Shown here: piece after piece, positions 1 to 6,985 of the stretch
How positions within the stretch are numbered: the stretch's first letter is position 1
Layout: each line of letters begins with the position of its first letter
Source: Palsa-892 sp035295845
GTDB taxonomy: Bacteria; Pseudomonadota; Alphaproteobacteria; Rhizobiales; Xanthobacteraceae
NCBI GenBank assembly: GCA_035295845.1
Contig: DATGIF010000010.1
Location: 1-64,000, forward strand
Direction of reading: 5' to 3'
DNA: 64,000 bases
The notes under the pieces: generated by a model
Told to the model about the DNA's origin: nothing
The model's database searches: none
What the model saw: only the letters and a program-made list of their open reading frames with translations
Position numbers and translations under genes: made by a program

Positions 1-277
1 GCAGCAAAAGCTGCAAGAACGTCAAAGGTCGGAGCAGCAACGCCAGTTACAAATCCAGCAGCAGCAACAGCAAATTAAACAACAACAACAGCAGCAGATA
101 CAACAACAACAGCAGCAACAGCAAATTCAACAACAGCGACAGCAGCAGCAGCAGATTCAACATCAGCAACAACAGCAAATTCAACAACAGCAACAGATTC
201 AACAGCAACGGCAGCAGCAGTCAGCGCCGCCGAAACCAAGCTGCGGCGCGCCTGGCCAACCGACTTGTCCCAAGTAA
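1..277 (+). CDS. C-terminal end of a glutamine-rich protein (partial)
   Basis: An open frame enters from the left edge in phase with base 2 and stops at TAA 275-277, giving about 91 residues. Most are Gln in runs broken by Ile, Arg, Lys and His, followed by a short Pro/Cys tail ending in GAPGQPTCPK. The codons alternate CAA and CAG, so the DNA is a CAR-type repeat. Low-complexity Gln-rich tails occur on secreted or envelope proteins of rhizobia, but I cannot assign a family without the N-terminus. The start lies outside the window. Long-frame readings on the other strand through this repeat are artefacts of its periodicity. Confidence 0.6.
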   Translation, partial: QQKLQERQRSEQQRQLQIQQQQQQIKQQQQQQIQQQQQQQQIQQQRQQQQQIQHQQQQQIQQQQQIQQQRQQQSAPPKPSCGAPGQPTCPK

Positions 278-352
278 CAGCGCTACTTCGTCTGGGATCA
301 ACGCTTTCTGAATTTACTGACTTCGCCTCGACCCAGCCGAAATGCTCGCTCA

Positions 353-423
353 TGGCACTTAGCGGACAATTCTGCCGTACTCGAGCTTGTCCGCTATTGG
401 AGCCACAACGGACATTGATCGGC
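353..423. repeat. dispersed intergenic repeat, copy A
   Basis: Begins with tggcacttagcggacaa, continues through cttgtccgctattggag and ends in acggacattgatcggc. The same blocks recur at 3638-3733, 3984-4100 and 5445-5510. It resembles the short gcggacatt-containing intergenic repeats that are abundant in Bradyrhizobium and give many spurious small ORF calls. This copy abuts the IS110 relic. Confidence 0.65.
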
Positions 424-672
424 ACTGCTGCGAAATGCGTCTGGCATGATCTGAACTGCTTCGTAGAGCATCACCAGCATCATTTCGTATCCGCAGCGTC
501 AGATACCGCCGGTTTGGTTGATCTCGCCCGAATGATATTTAGAGGGCGTCAGTCCCAACGCCGCACCGATCGCCTTGGAGTGTGCGGGCACGTCGACTGT
601 GACGCGATAGGTCCACGGGGCGACTCCATGGATCGTCAACAGGCGCCGAATGCTTTTGCAGCGAAATATTTT
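424..672 (-). pseudogene. IS110-family transposase C-terminal relic with in-frame stop
   Basis: Read on the minus strand from about 672 down, one frame gives RRLLTIHGVAPWTYRVTVDV, then an ALGLTPSKYHSGEINQTGGI block, then a TGA at 499-501, then RCGYEMMLVMLYEAVQIM. These are the helix-hairpin and C-terminal blocks of IS110/IS1111 transposases, which normally read GLTPxxYQSGExDxxGxISxCGDxxMRxMLYEAA. The TGA stands where a Ser codon (TCA) is expected. Only about 80 of roughly 340 residues remain, so this is a dead fragment. No matching N-terminal half is visible upstream. Confidence 0.75.
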
Positions 673-864
673 ATCTCGCTTGCGCTTTCATAACCAATCT
701 CTCGCACCCCACTAGCGCCAGGAAATCTTGGCGTTGGCGGATCAGGGTCGCGGCTGAAGTCTACCCGGACCACATTGTTCTCACGGCTAATTACAAAACG
801 ATTGATTCCACGTTGCATTACGCACCTCTAGAGCGTCCTCTTAGCGGTAATACGTTTCAGATCC

Positions 865-1065
865 TCATTCATCCGCCGTATTCAAAGCGATCCGCAAAAG
901 CTCATATGCGTGTGTCACCCGTTTTTGCGCTTGCGTGAGTGCTAGCGATGTGCGCCACAACTCGGAAACGCTCGTATCCCAAGCACGAAGTGCTGCGTTA
1001 AGTTGCGATTGAGCATCCTCCAACTCCGCTTTCGCCTGTTCGACCATCGGGTGAGTTGCTTGCAT
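865..1065 (-). CDS. small helical protein, coupled to upstream membrane peptide
   Basis: A 66-residue frame starting at ATG 1065 (MQATHPMVEQAK). It is almost entirely amphipathic helix with heptad-like spacing (AELEDAQSQLNAALRAWDTSVSELW), so a coiled coil is likely. Its ATG overlaps the stop of the 32-residue membrane peptide as TGATG, a typical coupled or frameshift junction. The same frame is open further up to a GTG at 1170, but that start has no spaced ribosome site. I do not recognise the family. Either a coupled pair or a single small membrane protein split by a frameshift would fit. Confidence 0.4.
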   Translation of the reverse strand: MQATHPMVEQAKAELEDAQSQLNAALRAWDTSVSELWRTSLALTQAQKRVTHAYELLRIALNTADE

Positions 1066-1163
1066 CAGTGCACGTGCAAGAAGGACAATGCCAGGATGAA
1101 GAACGTGCTCATTAGAAAGCCGCCCCATCCTAGAAGTTGTTCCAGTGCGATACGTCTGATCAT
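1065..1163 (-). CDS. small hydrophobic membrane peptide (32 aa)
   Basis: ATG at 1163 follows a ribosome site AGGTG five bases upstream. The product begins MIRRIALEQLLGWGGFLMST and continues as one hydrophobic stretch to LSFLHVH, which suggests a single N-in membrane helix with a basic start. It ends in TGA overlapping the ATG of the next frame (TGATG). Too short for a homology judgement. It may be the membrane anchor of the coiled-coil frame downstream, separated from it by a single-base shift. Confidence 0.35.
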   Translation of the reverse strand: MIRRIALEQLLGWGGFLMSTFFILALSFLHVH

Positions 1164-1217
1164 TTTTCACCTCGCCATTGATGATTTCAGTGGCAAAGCG
1201 CGAAGCTCTGCCTTGCC

Positions 1218-1622
1218 TTAGTTGAGCACTCGCCCTTGATCGCGCCAGTCACGCGACCTGGGTCTCGTTCCGAGCAAGCCGACTCGTTCTTGGGCTAGGA
1301 CTCGCTTGTAGTGAGGAAACGGTTTACCTAAGCAGTCCGCTTCGCGGTCTAGAGTGCGAAGGGCATCCATGATGTCGTCCCATCGTACGACGTGGCCCGA
1401 TGTGGTAACGCGAAGATCTGATGCCGCCTCCAACGCACACGCATCGGAAGCCCATGACGCCAGAATTGCTCGTTTTTCGTTGAGGGTCAGATCGCGGTCG
1501 TGTACAACGTCCATGGGATGCGCAAATGCCTTGGCTGGATGCAAAAGCGCATCGACGTCAAACTTACTGTCAGGTTGCGTTTCAGAGGTTGATGTTTTCA
1601 GTTCCTTCGGTTGGTGCTTCAT
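1218..1622 (-). CDS. conserved rhizobial hypothetical protein next to hsp20
   Basis: A 134-residue soluble protein. I start it at ATG 1622 (MKHQPKEL) because AAGGAGG lies seven bases before it; the in-frame ATG at 1628 is too close to that site. The centre contains AFAHPMDVVHDRDLTLNEKR followed by AILASWASDACALEAA, a block I associate with unnamed rhizobial proteins often found beside small heat shock genes. No catalytic motif or membrane segment is visible. It lies 85 bases downstream of hsp20 on the same strand and may be co-induced with it by heat. Function unknown. Confidence 0.7.
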   Translation of the reverse strand: MKHQPKELKTSTSETQPDSKFDVDALLHPAKAFAHPMDVVHDRDLTLNEKRAILASWASDACALEAASDLRVTTSGHVVRWDDIMDALRTLDREADCLGKPFPHYKRVLAQERVGLLGTRPRSRDWRDQGRVLN

Positions 1623-1707
1623 CGCCATTCCTCCTTGCTTTGAGGGAGGTGGTTCGAGACCTGAAAGAACTCGAACCACCTCGTTTGGCTGTCGATGGGT
1701 CGACTCC

Positions 1708-2184
1708 CTATGCGACCTTGGCGTGTTCGATGGTTTTCACCTTATCGCCTAGCGACTGGTTTTTCCCGACTTGGATTTCGATCTTTCGCGGTTTCATCGC
1801 TTCAGGCACCTCACGCTTCAGTTCGATCTGAAGCAGGCCATCCTCGAACCAAGCACGCTTCACGTCGACATAGTCAGCGAGATTGAAGCGACGTTCAAAC
1901 GGCCGACCAGCAATGCCGCGATATAGATACTCCGGATCGCCCTGCTTCTCGTTTATACGGCCGCTCACTATCAGCGTGTCTTGATGGACAGTGACGTTGA
2001 TCTGTTCAGGTTTGAAACCGGCGACCGCAAGTGAGATGCGGTAGGTATCTTCGCCAATTCGAACGATGTTGTAGGGTGGATAATGATCTTCCGGTTCGAA
2101 CCGAAGATTGTCATCCATCAGGTCGAACACCCGATCAAAGCCGATGCTGGTACGCCAGAAGGGATCTAGGTTTAGGTTCCTCAT
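1708..2184 (-). CDS. small heat shock protein, Hsp20/IbpA class A
   Basis: An ATP-independent holdase that binds unfolding proteins in the cytoplasm. The 158-residue product starts MRNLNLDPFWRTSIGFDRVF, the usual class A N-terminus of rhizobial sHSPs. It has an alpha-crystallin domain at about residues 35-125 (YRISLAVAGFKPEQINVTV; AWFEDGLLQIELKREVPE) and an IXI motif (KIEI) near the C-terminus for oligomer assembly. I prefer ATG 2184, eight bases from GGAGG, over the GTG at 2190, which is only two bases from it. The leader carries a ROSE-type thermometer and an RpoH promoter, so both transcription and translation should rise with heat. Confidence 0.93.
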   Translation of the reverse strand: MRNLNLDPFWRTSIGFDRVFDLMDDNLRFEPEDHYPPYNIVRIGEDTYRISLAVAGFKPEQINVTVHQDTLIVSGRINEKQGDPEYLYRGIAGRPFERRFNLADYVDVKRAWFEDGLLQIELKREVPEAMKPRKIEIQVGKNQSLGDKVKTIEHAKVA

Positions 2185-2275
2185 AGCCACATCCTCCGTT
2201 GAGCAACATGGATACGAGCAGTGCGCCGGACATCCGCCGACGCCCGCACCGGATCACTTGGCATCCGGCGGGGAG
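2185..2275 (-). promoter_or_regulatory. ROSE-type RNA thermometer in the hsp20 leader
   Basis: The leader between the RpoH promoter and the hsp20 start can form the ROSE layout. The last hairpin (2191-2213) pairs AUCC with the GGAU that includes the Shine-Dalgarno GGAGG, and has an inner GUUG-CU-CAAC arm carrying the conserved UUGCU. Two more hairpins lie upstream (CCGGAT 2249-2254 with ATCCGG 2263-2268, and CGGA-CA-TCCG near 2226). ROSE elements mask the ribosome site at low temperature and melt on heating. Assignment is by motif and position. Confidence 0.75.
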
Positions 2276-2277
2276 CG

Positions 2278-2305
2278 AAATAGGAAAACGCCAAATCATT
2301 TCAAG
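2278..2305 (-). promoter_or_regulatory. RpoH (sigma-32) promoter of hsp20
   Basis: On the minus strand CTTG (2302-2305) is followed after 17 bases by CCTATTT (2278-2284). This matches the alphaproteobacterial RpoH pattern of CTTG, 16-18 bases, then CYTATNT. The start of transcription would be near 2270, leaving a leader of about 85 bases that holds the ROSE element. Confidence 0.75.
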
Positions 2306-2613
2306 GGGCATTGTGTAGTTTTTGGCTTTTCTCCTAACAAGTTGATTTTCCTTGGTTTTCCAGAACAAACAACAACTTAAGACGCGATGAGGGTTTACTG
2401 TCCTCTCGAGGGAGGATGGCTGCCCGGTCCGGTAGCCCGGCTGTTCGGCGATTGATTGGCGCGAGGCCTGAGGCGAGATCTCGAATGATTGCTTTTGGCA
2501 CTTCGCTGCGTTCGCTGCGCTGCAAAATTTTGGTCGCCATGGGATACACAGCGGACTTTGTAGGTCATCTCACGCACATTTATGGGTTGAAGCCTTAGAT
2601 CGGCTGGACCTCT
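2306..2613. other. intergenic region without a recognised gene
   Basis: No frame here has both a believable ribosome site and family-like residues. The middle holds short tandem blocks of the kind gctgcgttcgctgcgctgc (about 2504-2522). It separates the hsp20 promoter from the 3' end of the phasin gene. Confidence 0.4.
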
Positions 2614-2940
2614 TCAAATCTCTGGCTTTTTTTGCATTGCCTTCTCGACAATTGCCAAGAGTTCTTTTGATTGCTTCGTGAGCACCTCCGAGTGTTCACG
2701 CGTTTGCTTGGTCGTCAATTCTAGAAATTCTGATGGTGATTTCACGCTTGTTAATTTCTGAGCGAAATCAAAGGCCGCTTTACTATTGGCTAGAGTAAAC
2801 TCCAGAAGCTTGCTATTGTATTCGCCGGCGGCTTGAAGCGGGGCAGTGGAAGCATTCTTAATTACACTAGTGAAGTTCTCTGTGAGGGCATTCATTTTTT
2901 CGAAGGCCGCTTTGATTTCAGTAGTAAGATCATTCGACAT
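2614..2940 (-). CDS. phasin family protein
   Basis: A 108-residue, largely helical protein starting MSNDLTTEIKAAFEKMNAL, matching the short Phasin_2 type that coats polyhydroxyalkanoate granules. The core TLANSKAAFDFAQKLTSVKS followed by PSEFLELTTKQTREHSE is typical: an amphipathic helix, then a Ser/Pro turn, then FLELxxKQ. I start at ATG 2940 because GGGAGGAG lies three to ten bases before it; an upstream in-frame codon at 2964 has no such site. No PHA synthase or depolymerase is in this window, so it acts in trans on granules made elsewhere. It stands alone between intergenic regions. Confidence 0.85.
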   Translation of the reverse strand: MSNDLTTEIKAAFEKMNALTENFTSVIKNASTAPLQAAGEYNSKLLEFTLANSKAAFDFAQKLTSVKSPSEFLELTTKQTREHSEVLTKQSKELLAIVEKAMQKKPEI

Positions 2941-3030
2941 GCACTCCTCCCTTGTTCGGGCCAACTATGCAAAGGCTACGACGCCTATATCTGGTTTGAT
3001 CAGCCCCCGCTGAGTGTTCCAGGTCGAATG

Positions 3031-3216
3031 TTAGTTTAGCATTGGCACTTGCGCCAGCGGCCACGCGGTAAGCGCTGGTACGAACACTTCTGGCGCCGGT
3101 GGTTGATAGCCAAGCGAGGCGTGCGGACGGATCGTGTTGTAGTGACGACGCCATCTCTCGACGATGATTTGTGCTTCTTTCGCGTGTAGAAGATCTCTCC
3201 GTCGAGGGTCGCCGGC
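3031..3216 (-). mobile_element. IS3-family element remnant (transposase 3' end)
   Basis: About 60 codons of an orfB-type transposase C-terminus with the WRRHYNTIRPHASLGY signature, in frame behind the reductase fragment. The join is near base 3216. No clear terminal inverted repeat or target duplication can be named by eye. Confidence 0.7.
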
Positions 3217-3546
3217 CTGGGATGCGGCGTCGGTTACAGCGTATTCGGCGAAGGCGCCCATAATCTCCTTGTCGACGCGCGCGAATATGCGGTCGCCCTT
3301 CGAAAAGTGCGTCACCCCTGGGCCGACGGCCTCGACGACGCCGGAGAGTTCGTTGCCCATCACGATCGGGGGCGGATAGTTCCGGATTAACTTGAGCGCG
3401 CCGGCGCGTTTCTTGAAGTCAACTGGATTAAGACCAGCGGCGTGGACGCGGACGAAGAGTTCACCAGCTCCGGGTGACGGCCGTGACACTTCGGTCAGCG
3501 CCGTGCACTCGGATCCGCCGTAGCATGAAAGGACAAAGGCTCGCAT
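3031..3546 (-). pseudogene. truncated zinc-less quinone reductase fused to an IS3-type transposase tail
   Basis: One open frame joins two unrelated protein ends. Residues 1-110 are the GroES-like N-domain of an MDR-superfamily NADP-dependent quinone oxidoreductase (VHAAGLNPVDFKKRAG; VMGNELSGVVEAVGPGV; GAFAEYAVTDAA). From about residue 111 the frame continues into HAKEAQIIVERWRRHYNTIR and PHASLGYQPPAPE, the very C-terminus of the rve integrase domain of IS3-family transposases. The nucleotide-binding Rossmann half of the reductase and the catalytic DDE part of the transposase are both missing. The chimera probably arose by insertion and deletion and is unlikely to have either activity. Confidence 0.8.
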
Positions 3547-3637
3547 GTCAGTTCAACTCTACCACGTCATCTTCGATCAGCTCCGCCAGATTGCCCGGCC
3601 GGATGCCATAAACACAACGATATTAGCTGTGGGGTTG

Positions 3638-3733
3638 TGGCACTTAGTGGACAAACTAACCGCGTCCGCGTTTGTCCGCTATTGGCACTTAGCGGACGTG
3701 CTCGGCTAATCGGCAATTGTCCACTATAGAGAC
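3638..3733. repeat. dispersed intergenic repeat, copy B (two half-units)
   Basis: Holds tggcacttagtggacaaac, then gcgtttgtccgctat, then a second tggcacttagcggacg 45 bases after the first. The repeat unit is therefore partly tandem here. It lies between the chimeric pseudogene and the TPR fragment, both of them broken genes. Confidence 0.65.
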
Positions 3734-3780
3734 ATAATCGGACACACGCCGGGTGCTCTACCGCCGGCCACGATGGATAA

Positions 3781-3972
3781 GGTAGCTCCGATAAGACGAG
3801 GAAGAGCCAAGTGTGCGACGCCAATTTCTACGGTGGCGAATTCGTGTTGCAACAGGGCAAGAAAGATGAGGCGGCGCGTCTGTTCAAGCTTGCGGCCGCG
3901 GAGTGCCGAATTAACGATCCCGAATATGATGCTGCAAACGCTGAACTCAGGGCGCTCGGCGTTCCACATTGA
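3781..3972 (+). pseudogene. C-terminal fragment of a TPR/NlpI-like protein
   Basis: The frame ending at TGA 3970-3972 reads CDANFYGGEFVLQQGKKDEA, then ARLFKLAAAEC, then EYDAANAELRALGV. This is the C-terminal block of long TPR proteins: the intact protein at 16889-18622 has CDANFYSGELALSKNDKREA and ELEAANAELKLMGV in the same place. A TAA at 3778-3780 closes the frame upstream and no TPR repeats precede it, so only about 60 codons survive. The fragment sits between two repeat copies, suggesting a deletion or a transposition that carried off the body of the gene. Confidence 0.75.
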
Positions 3973-3983
3973 GTGTCCGCTCG

Positions 3984-4100
3984 TGGCACTTAGCCGAAAA
4001 TCCAGCCGCACCCGCGTTTGTTCGCTATCGGAGTAAGAGCAGACATTGATCGGCGCTGAACGTCGAATTGCTCGGTCGCGAATGACCCAGAACGGACATC
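3984..4100. repeat. dispersed intergenic repeat, copy C
   Basis: Starts tggcacttagccgaaaa, has gcgtttgttcgctatcggag, then agcagacattgatcgg, then further family sequence at tgacccagaacggacatcg. It begins 12 bases after the stop of the TPR fragment. Confidence 0.6.
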
Positions 4101-4240
4101 GTGTGGTGATGTCGAAGGCTTTATTGCAGTGCACCGACAATGCCTTTAGCCGCGGCCCTATCTTGGCCAAAGTCGGGCTACATGCGACTGAAGAGGACCC
4201 TGCGGGAGGGATCGGGCCAACGACCAAACAAGGATTCGCG

Positions 4241-5341
4241 ATGGTAACCCCTGAGAAGCGAATGGCCGAAGAAAATAGGCAAGAGGTCAACGACCTCTTT
4301 GACTCCCTGGAACTAACGCAGGCTATTGAGGACGAGGAATTCCGGCTCTTTCTAGACCACATCCCGATTGCAATAATTATCTCCAAGCTCATGCGCGGCG
4401 ACCAGCGCATCGTATATGCCAACAGGGCATACGAAACTCTAACGGGAGAAGCGCTCACCGAAGTTAGGGGCAAGGGATGGTCTATCCTGGACTCGTTCGA
4501 GCTAGAAGACGAACCACATCTCACTTTCAGTGCCGCTCTTCCTAAGTGTGACGATTTCGTGGGGACTTTCAAACGAGAGCAGCCGAAGCGCGCAGTGGTG
4601 GAAGCCTATTCCAGCGTTATCGAGATCGAGGATGCAGGGAAGACTTATCATGTCGTCGCACTTATCGATGTAACTGAACGGGAGAAATCGCAGCGCGAGG
4701 AATTTGCGCGCCAACTCCGCGACAAAGATATGTTGCTCAAAGAGCTTCAGCATCGTGTCAAAAACAACCTTCAACTCGTCACGTCGCTTATCCGTCTCGA
4801 AGCGAGAAATCGACAAAGCGGAGACAAGGTCAATCTCGAAAGGCTCGCCGGCCGGATCGAGGCCCTGCAGCTTCTCTATAGAAATCTGGCGGCGGAAGGA
4901 TTGGGACAGGCAATCGACCTCGGACATTACATCAGCCAGGTCGCGTCTGCCGTCATGCACACTTACGCTGTTGATGGAATTAGACTGGACCTCAAGGTCG
5001 ACTACGCTCCCGCATCAATCAATGTGGCTATGCCGGTTGGCCTGCTCGTCAACGAACTCCTGACCAACGCTTTCAAATATGCCTTCCTTGGACGTGGGAG
5101 TGGTACCATCACTGTTCGGTGCTTGCATGAGGACGACGAGCATTACCGCGTGGTCGTAGCGGACGACGGCGTCGGTCTACCTGAAAACGCCACATGGCCA
5201 GTCAAAGGCAAACTCGGCGCACTCATTCTCCAATCCTTACGAGAAAACGTAAAAACCGATTTTGACGTTGAAAGCGCTCGCGAGAAGGGAACGCGGGTGA
5301 CGATTAACTTCGTGCATAAGGTTCCGCTGAAACATAACTGA
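4241..5341 (+). CDS. PAS-containing sensor histidine kinase, HisKA_2 type
   Basis: A soluble 366-residue kinase. A PAS domain covers about residues 35-140 (FLDHIPIAIIISKLMRGDQR; YANRAYETLTGEALTEVRGK). The dimerisation/phosphoacceptor helix is of the HisKA_2 kind, LLKELQHRVKNNLQLVTSL, with the phosphorylated His near residue 171. The HATPase domain has an N-box (LLVNELLTNAFKYAF) and a G-box (VVADDGVGLPEN). No membrane segment is present. I start at ATG 4241, preceded by AAGGA; the longer frame to 4046 runs through repeat copy C. HisKA_2 kinases in alphaproteobacteria often serve the general stress response through PhyR or single-domain regulators, but no partner is adjacent. It is an orphan here. 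Confidence 0.85.
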   Translation: MVTPEKRMAEENRQEVNDLFDSLELTQAIEDEEFRLFLDHIPIAIIISKLMRGDQRIVYANRAYETLTGEALTEVRGKGWSILDSFELEDEPHLTFSAALPKCDDFVGTFKREQPKRAVVEAYSSVIEIEDAGKTYHVVALIDVTEREKSQREEFARQLRDKDMLLKELQHRVKNNLQLVTSLIRLEARNRQSGDKVNLERLAGRIEALQLLYRNLAAEGLGQAIDLGHYISQVASAVMHTYAVDGIRLDLKVDYAPASINVAMPVGLLVNELLTNAFKYAFLGRGSGTITVRCLHEDDEHYRVVVADDGVGLPENATWPVKGKLGALILQSLRENVKTDFDVESAREKGTRVTINFVHKVPLKHN

Positions 5342-5444
5342 GTCATCTGCACTCCCCGGTACTTATCCAACATGCCAGCTCACTCATCGGATGCCCTTCA
5401 GGGATAAACCGGACGCGCCCCATTGCTATTGCGATGTCGCCTTT

Positions 5445-5510
5445 TGGCACTTAGCAGACTCGCCGATAGCGCCGAAGAATGTCCGCTTCCGGGTGTAAAG
5501 CAGACATCGC
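5445..5510. repeat. dispersed intergenic repeat, copy D
   Basis: Contains tggcacttagcagactcgc, gaatgtccgcttccgggtg and aaagcagacatcgcaatc. It is the most diverged copy and the last one seen in the window. Confidence 0.55.
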
Positions 5511-5804
5511 AATCATGACGGGCGCCGCCGTTCAGGCCATCAACGTCATGGAGTCCATCCCACCCCCCGCTCGCGCAAGTCATTGAAAACAAAACGATAC
5601 GATTTGACTCTTAGTCTCTTGTTAAGAGTTAGCGATACGGCTGGCTTCCGCAGGATGCTTCGGGCTTGTTCATGACTGATTGATCTAATGGCAACTGCCG
5701 CGTCGACATCGCGCAGTGCCTGATAAACGGTGCATTAACCATACCATGGCGAACTGATCCTGGGCTTGCGCTTCGCGCGAAGCGCATCGAGAGGGGTCAC
5801 TTCC
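5511..5804. other. leader and intergenic region upstream of the OMP gene
   Basis: No gene seen. It has an AT-rich stretch (5585-5640) that could carry the promoter of the outer membrane protein gene, but no convincing -35/-10 pair can be chosen by eye. Confidence 0.35.
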
Positions 5805-6695
5805 ATGAAAGCGCTTTTGCATCGCTGTGGTATCGCGCTTGTCGCGACGTTTCTTGCCGGGCCACTCTTTGCGGCCGATTATCCAGCGCCGTATTCGCCA
5901 CCACTACCGGTCGCTCAACTTTATGACTGGAGCGGGTTCTATTTCGGCGGCAACCTCGGCTACGGTCTAGCCAAGGATAGCCTAGGCGTTAGCGGCTTCG
6001 ATGTCGACGGTGTTGCCGTGCCCGGCTCCAGTTTTGCCGCCCTCAGACCCAACGGAATCATCGGTGGCCTTCAGGCCGGCTACAACTGGCAACCGGCCAA
6101 AAATTTCGTCTACAGCATTGAAACCGATTTTCAGTGGTCGGGACAGAAGGACAGCATCACGGCTGCCGGTCCGGTCGCTTCGGCTTCGTGCTTCGGCGAT
6201 CCCAATGGACCGTGTAGCGTGGCCGCTACGGGCAGTGGAACCTTGGCGGCAAAAATTGATTGGTTTGGAACGCTGCGGGGCCGTCTGGGTTTTGCTGCGG
6301 ACGATGTCCTTATTTACGGGACCGGCGGCTTCGCCTATGGCAGCGTGAAAACCTCCGGCCTCGGTGCCTTTGCTGGCACGTTCACGGATGCCACGACGTG
6401 CGCTGGCGGGTGTCCTGCCTCCGGCAATTCTTTTTTCGATGACACAAGGACCAAGCTCGGCTGGACCGTTGGTGCTGGCGTTGAGGGCGCGCTGCCCTAT
6501 ACAAAGAATTGGATCTTGCGCGCTGAGTACCTCTATGTCGATCTAGGAACCGTTGCGTCGAGCGGCGCGTTCAACTCAACGGTTTCGATTCCGGCAATTC
6601 CGCTCATACAGAACGCAAGCGGCACCGTGTCGCACAGCTCGCACGTTACGGACCAGATCCTCCGGATAGGTATCAGCTATAAGTTCGGCGGATAG
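5805..6695 (+). CDS. outer membrane beta-barrel protein, Omp25/RopB-like
   Basis: A 296-residue porin-like surface protein. A signal peptide (MKALLHRCGIALVATFLAGP, cleavage after FAA) is followed by the ADYPxPYSPP segment and YDWSGFYFGGNLGYG, the hallmark opening of the rhizobial OMP_b-brl/Omp25 family. The barrel ends with ILRIGISYKFGG; family members usually end in F, and here the aromatic is followed by two Gly. The start at 5805 has AGAGGGG upstream; an in-frame codon at 5766 would add a stretch that is not signal-like. Such proteins stabilise the envelope and are abundant paralogues in this group. It stands as a single gene. Confidence 0.88.
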   Translation: MKALLHRCGIALVATFLAGPLFAADYPAPYSPPLPVAQLYDWSGFYFGGNLGYGLAKDSLGVSGFDVDGVAVPGSSFAALRPNGIIGGLQAGYNWQPAKNFVYSIETDFQWSGQKDSITAAGPVASASCFGDPNGPCSVAATGSGTLAAKIDWFGTLRGRLGFAADDVLIYGTGGFAYGSVKTSGLGAFAGTFTDATTCAGGCPASGNSFFDDTRTKLGWTVGAGVEGALPYTKNWILRAEYLYVDLGTVASSGAFNSTVSIPAIPLIQNASGTVSHSSHVTDQILRIGISYKFGG

Positions 6696-6742
6696 ACCGA
6701 CCACAACTCCGTTAATAAGCGTGCCGGGAACTTCGGCTTTAT

Positions 6743-6815
6743 TGGAGCGGGCGAAGGGAGTCGAACCCTTGTCTCAACCTGGGAAGATTGTGTTCTGCCA
6801 CTGAACTACACCCGC
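6743..6815 (-). tRNA. tRNA-Gly, probable CCC anticodon, short anticodon loop
   Basis: Read on the minus strand it begins GCGGGTGTAGTTCAGTGGC and ends CGCCCGCTCCA with CCA encoded. The acceptor arms pair over seven bases (one G-T), the D arm is GTTC/GAAC, and the T arm is AAGGG-TTCGACT-CCCTT. The anticodon arm is CAATC/GGTTG with TTCCCA between, so the loop has six bases where seven are expected, and the gene is one base short of a usual tRNA-Gly. The anticodon reads CCC. It may be functional with an odd loop, or a decayed copy. Confidence 0.8.
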
Positions 6816-6985
6816 AGCACAAAAGCATAATTAAAAGAAATTAACGCTTGCTGTCCGCTCTTACTTCGAAAGCGAAATTGTTAGCTAAGTGCTACCAGCC
6901 GATATTTGGCCCATTGCTTTCGGAGACATAGACTGGCTCTCGCTCGGGCGATAATCCAAGTGTCCGCAAAGATCGAGGTACCGTT

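Noticed and set aside
1..240. CRISPR array or satellite
   Set aside because: The CAR repeat has no spacer-repeat alternation and reads as poly-Gln in one frame. No cas gene is seen and no CRISPR array was found anywhere in the window.
636..818. 60-codon minus-strand frame as a gene
   Set aside because: Its 3' part overlaps the IS110 relic out of frame, and the Pro-rich DPDPPTPRFPGA stretch is not enough to support a family.
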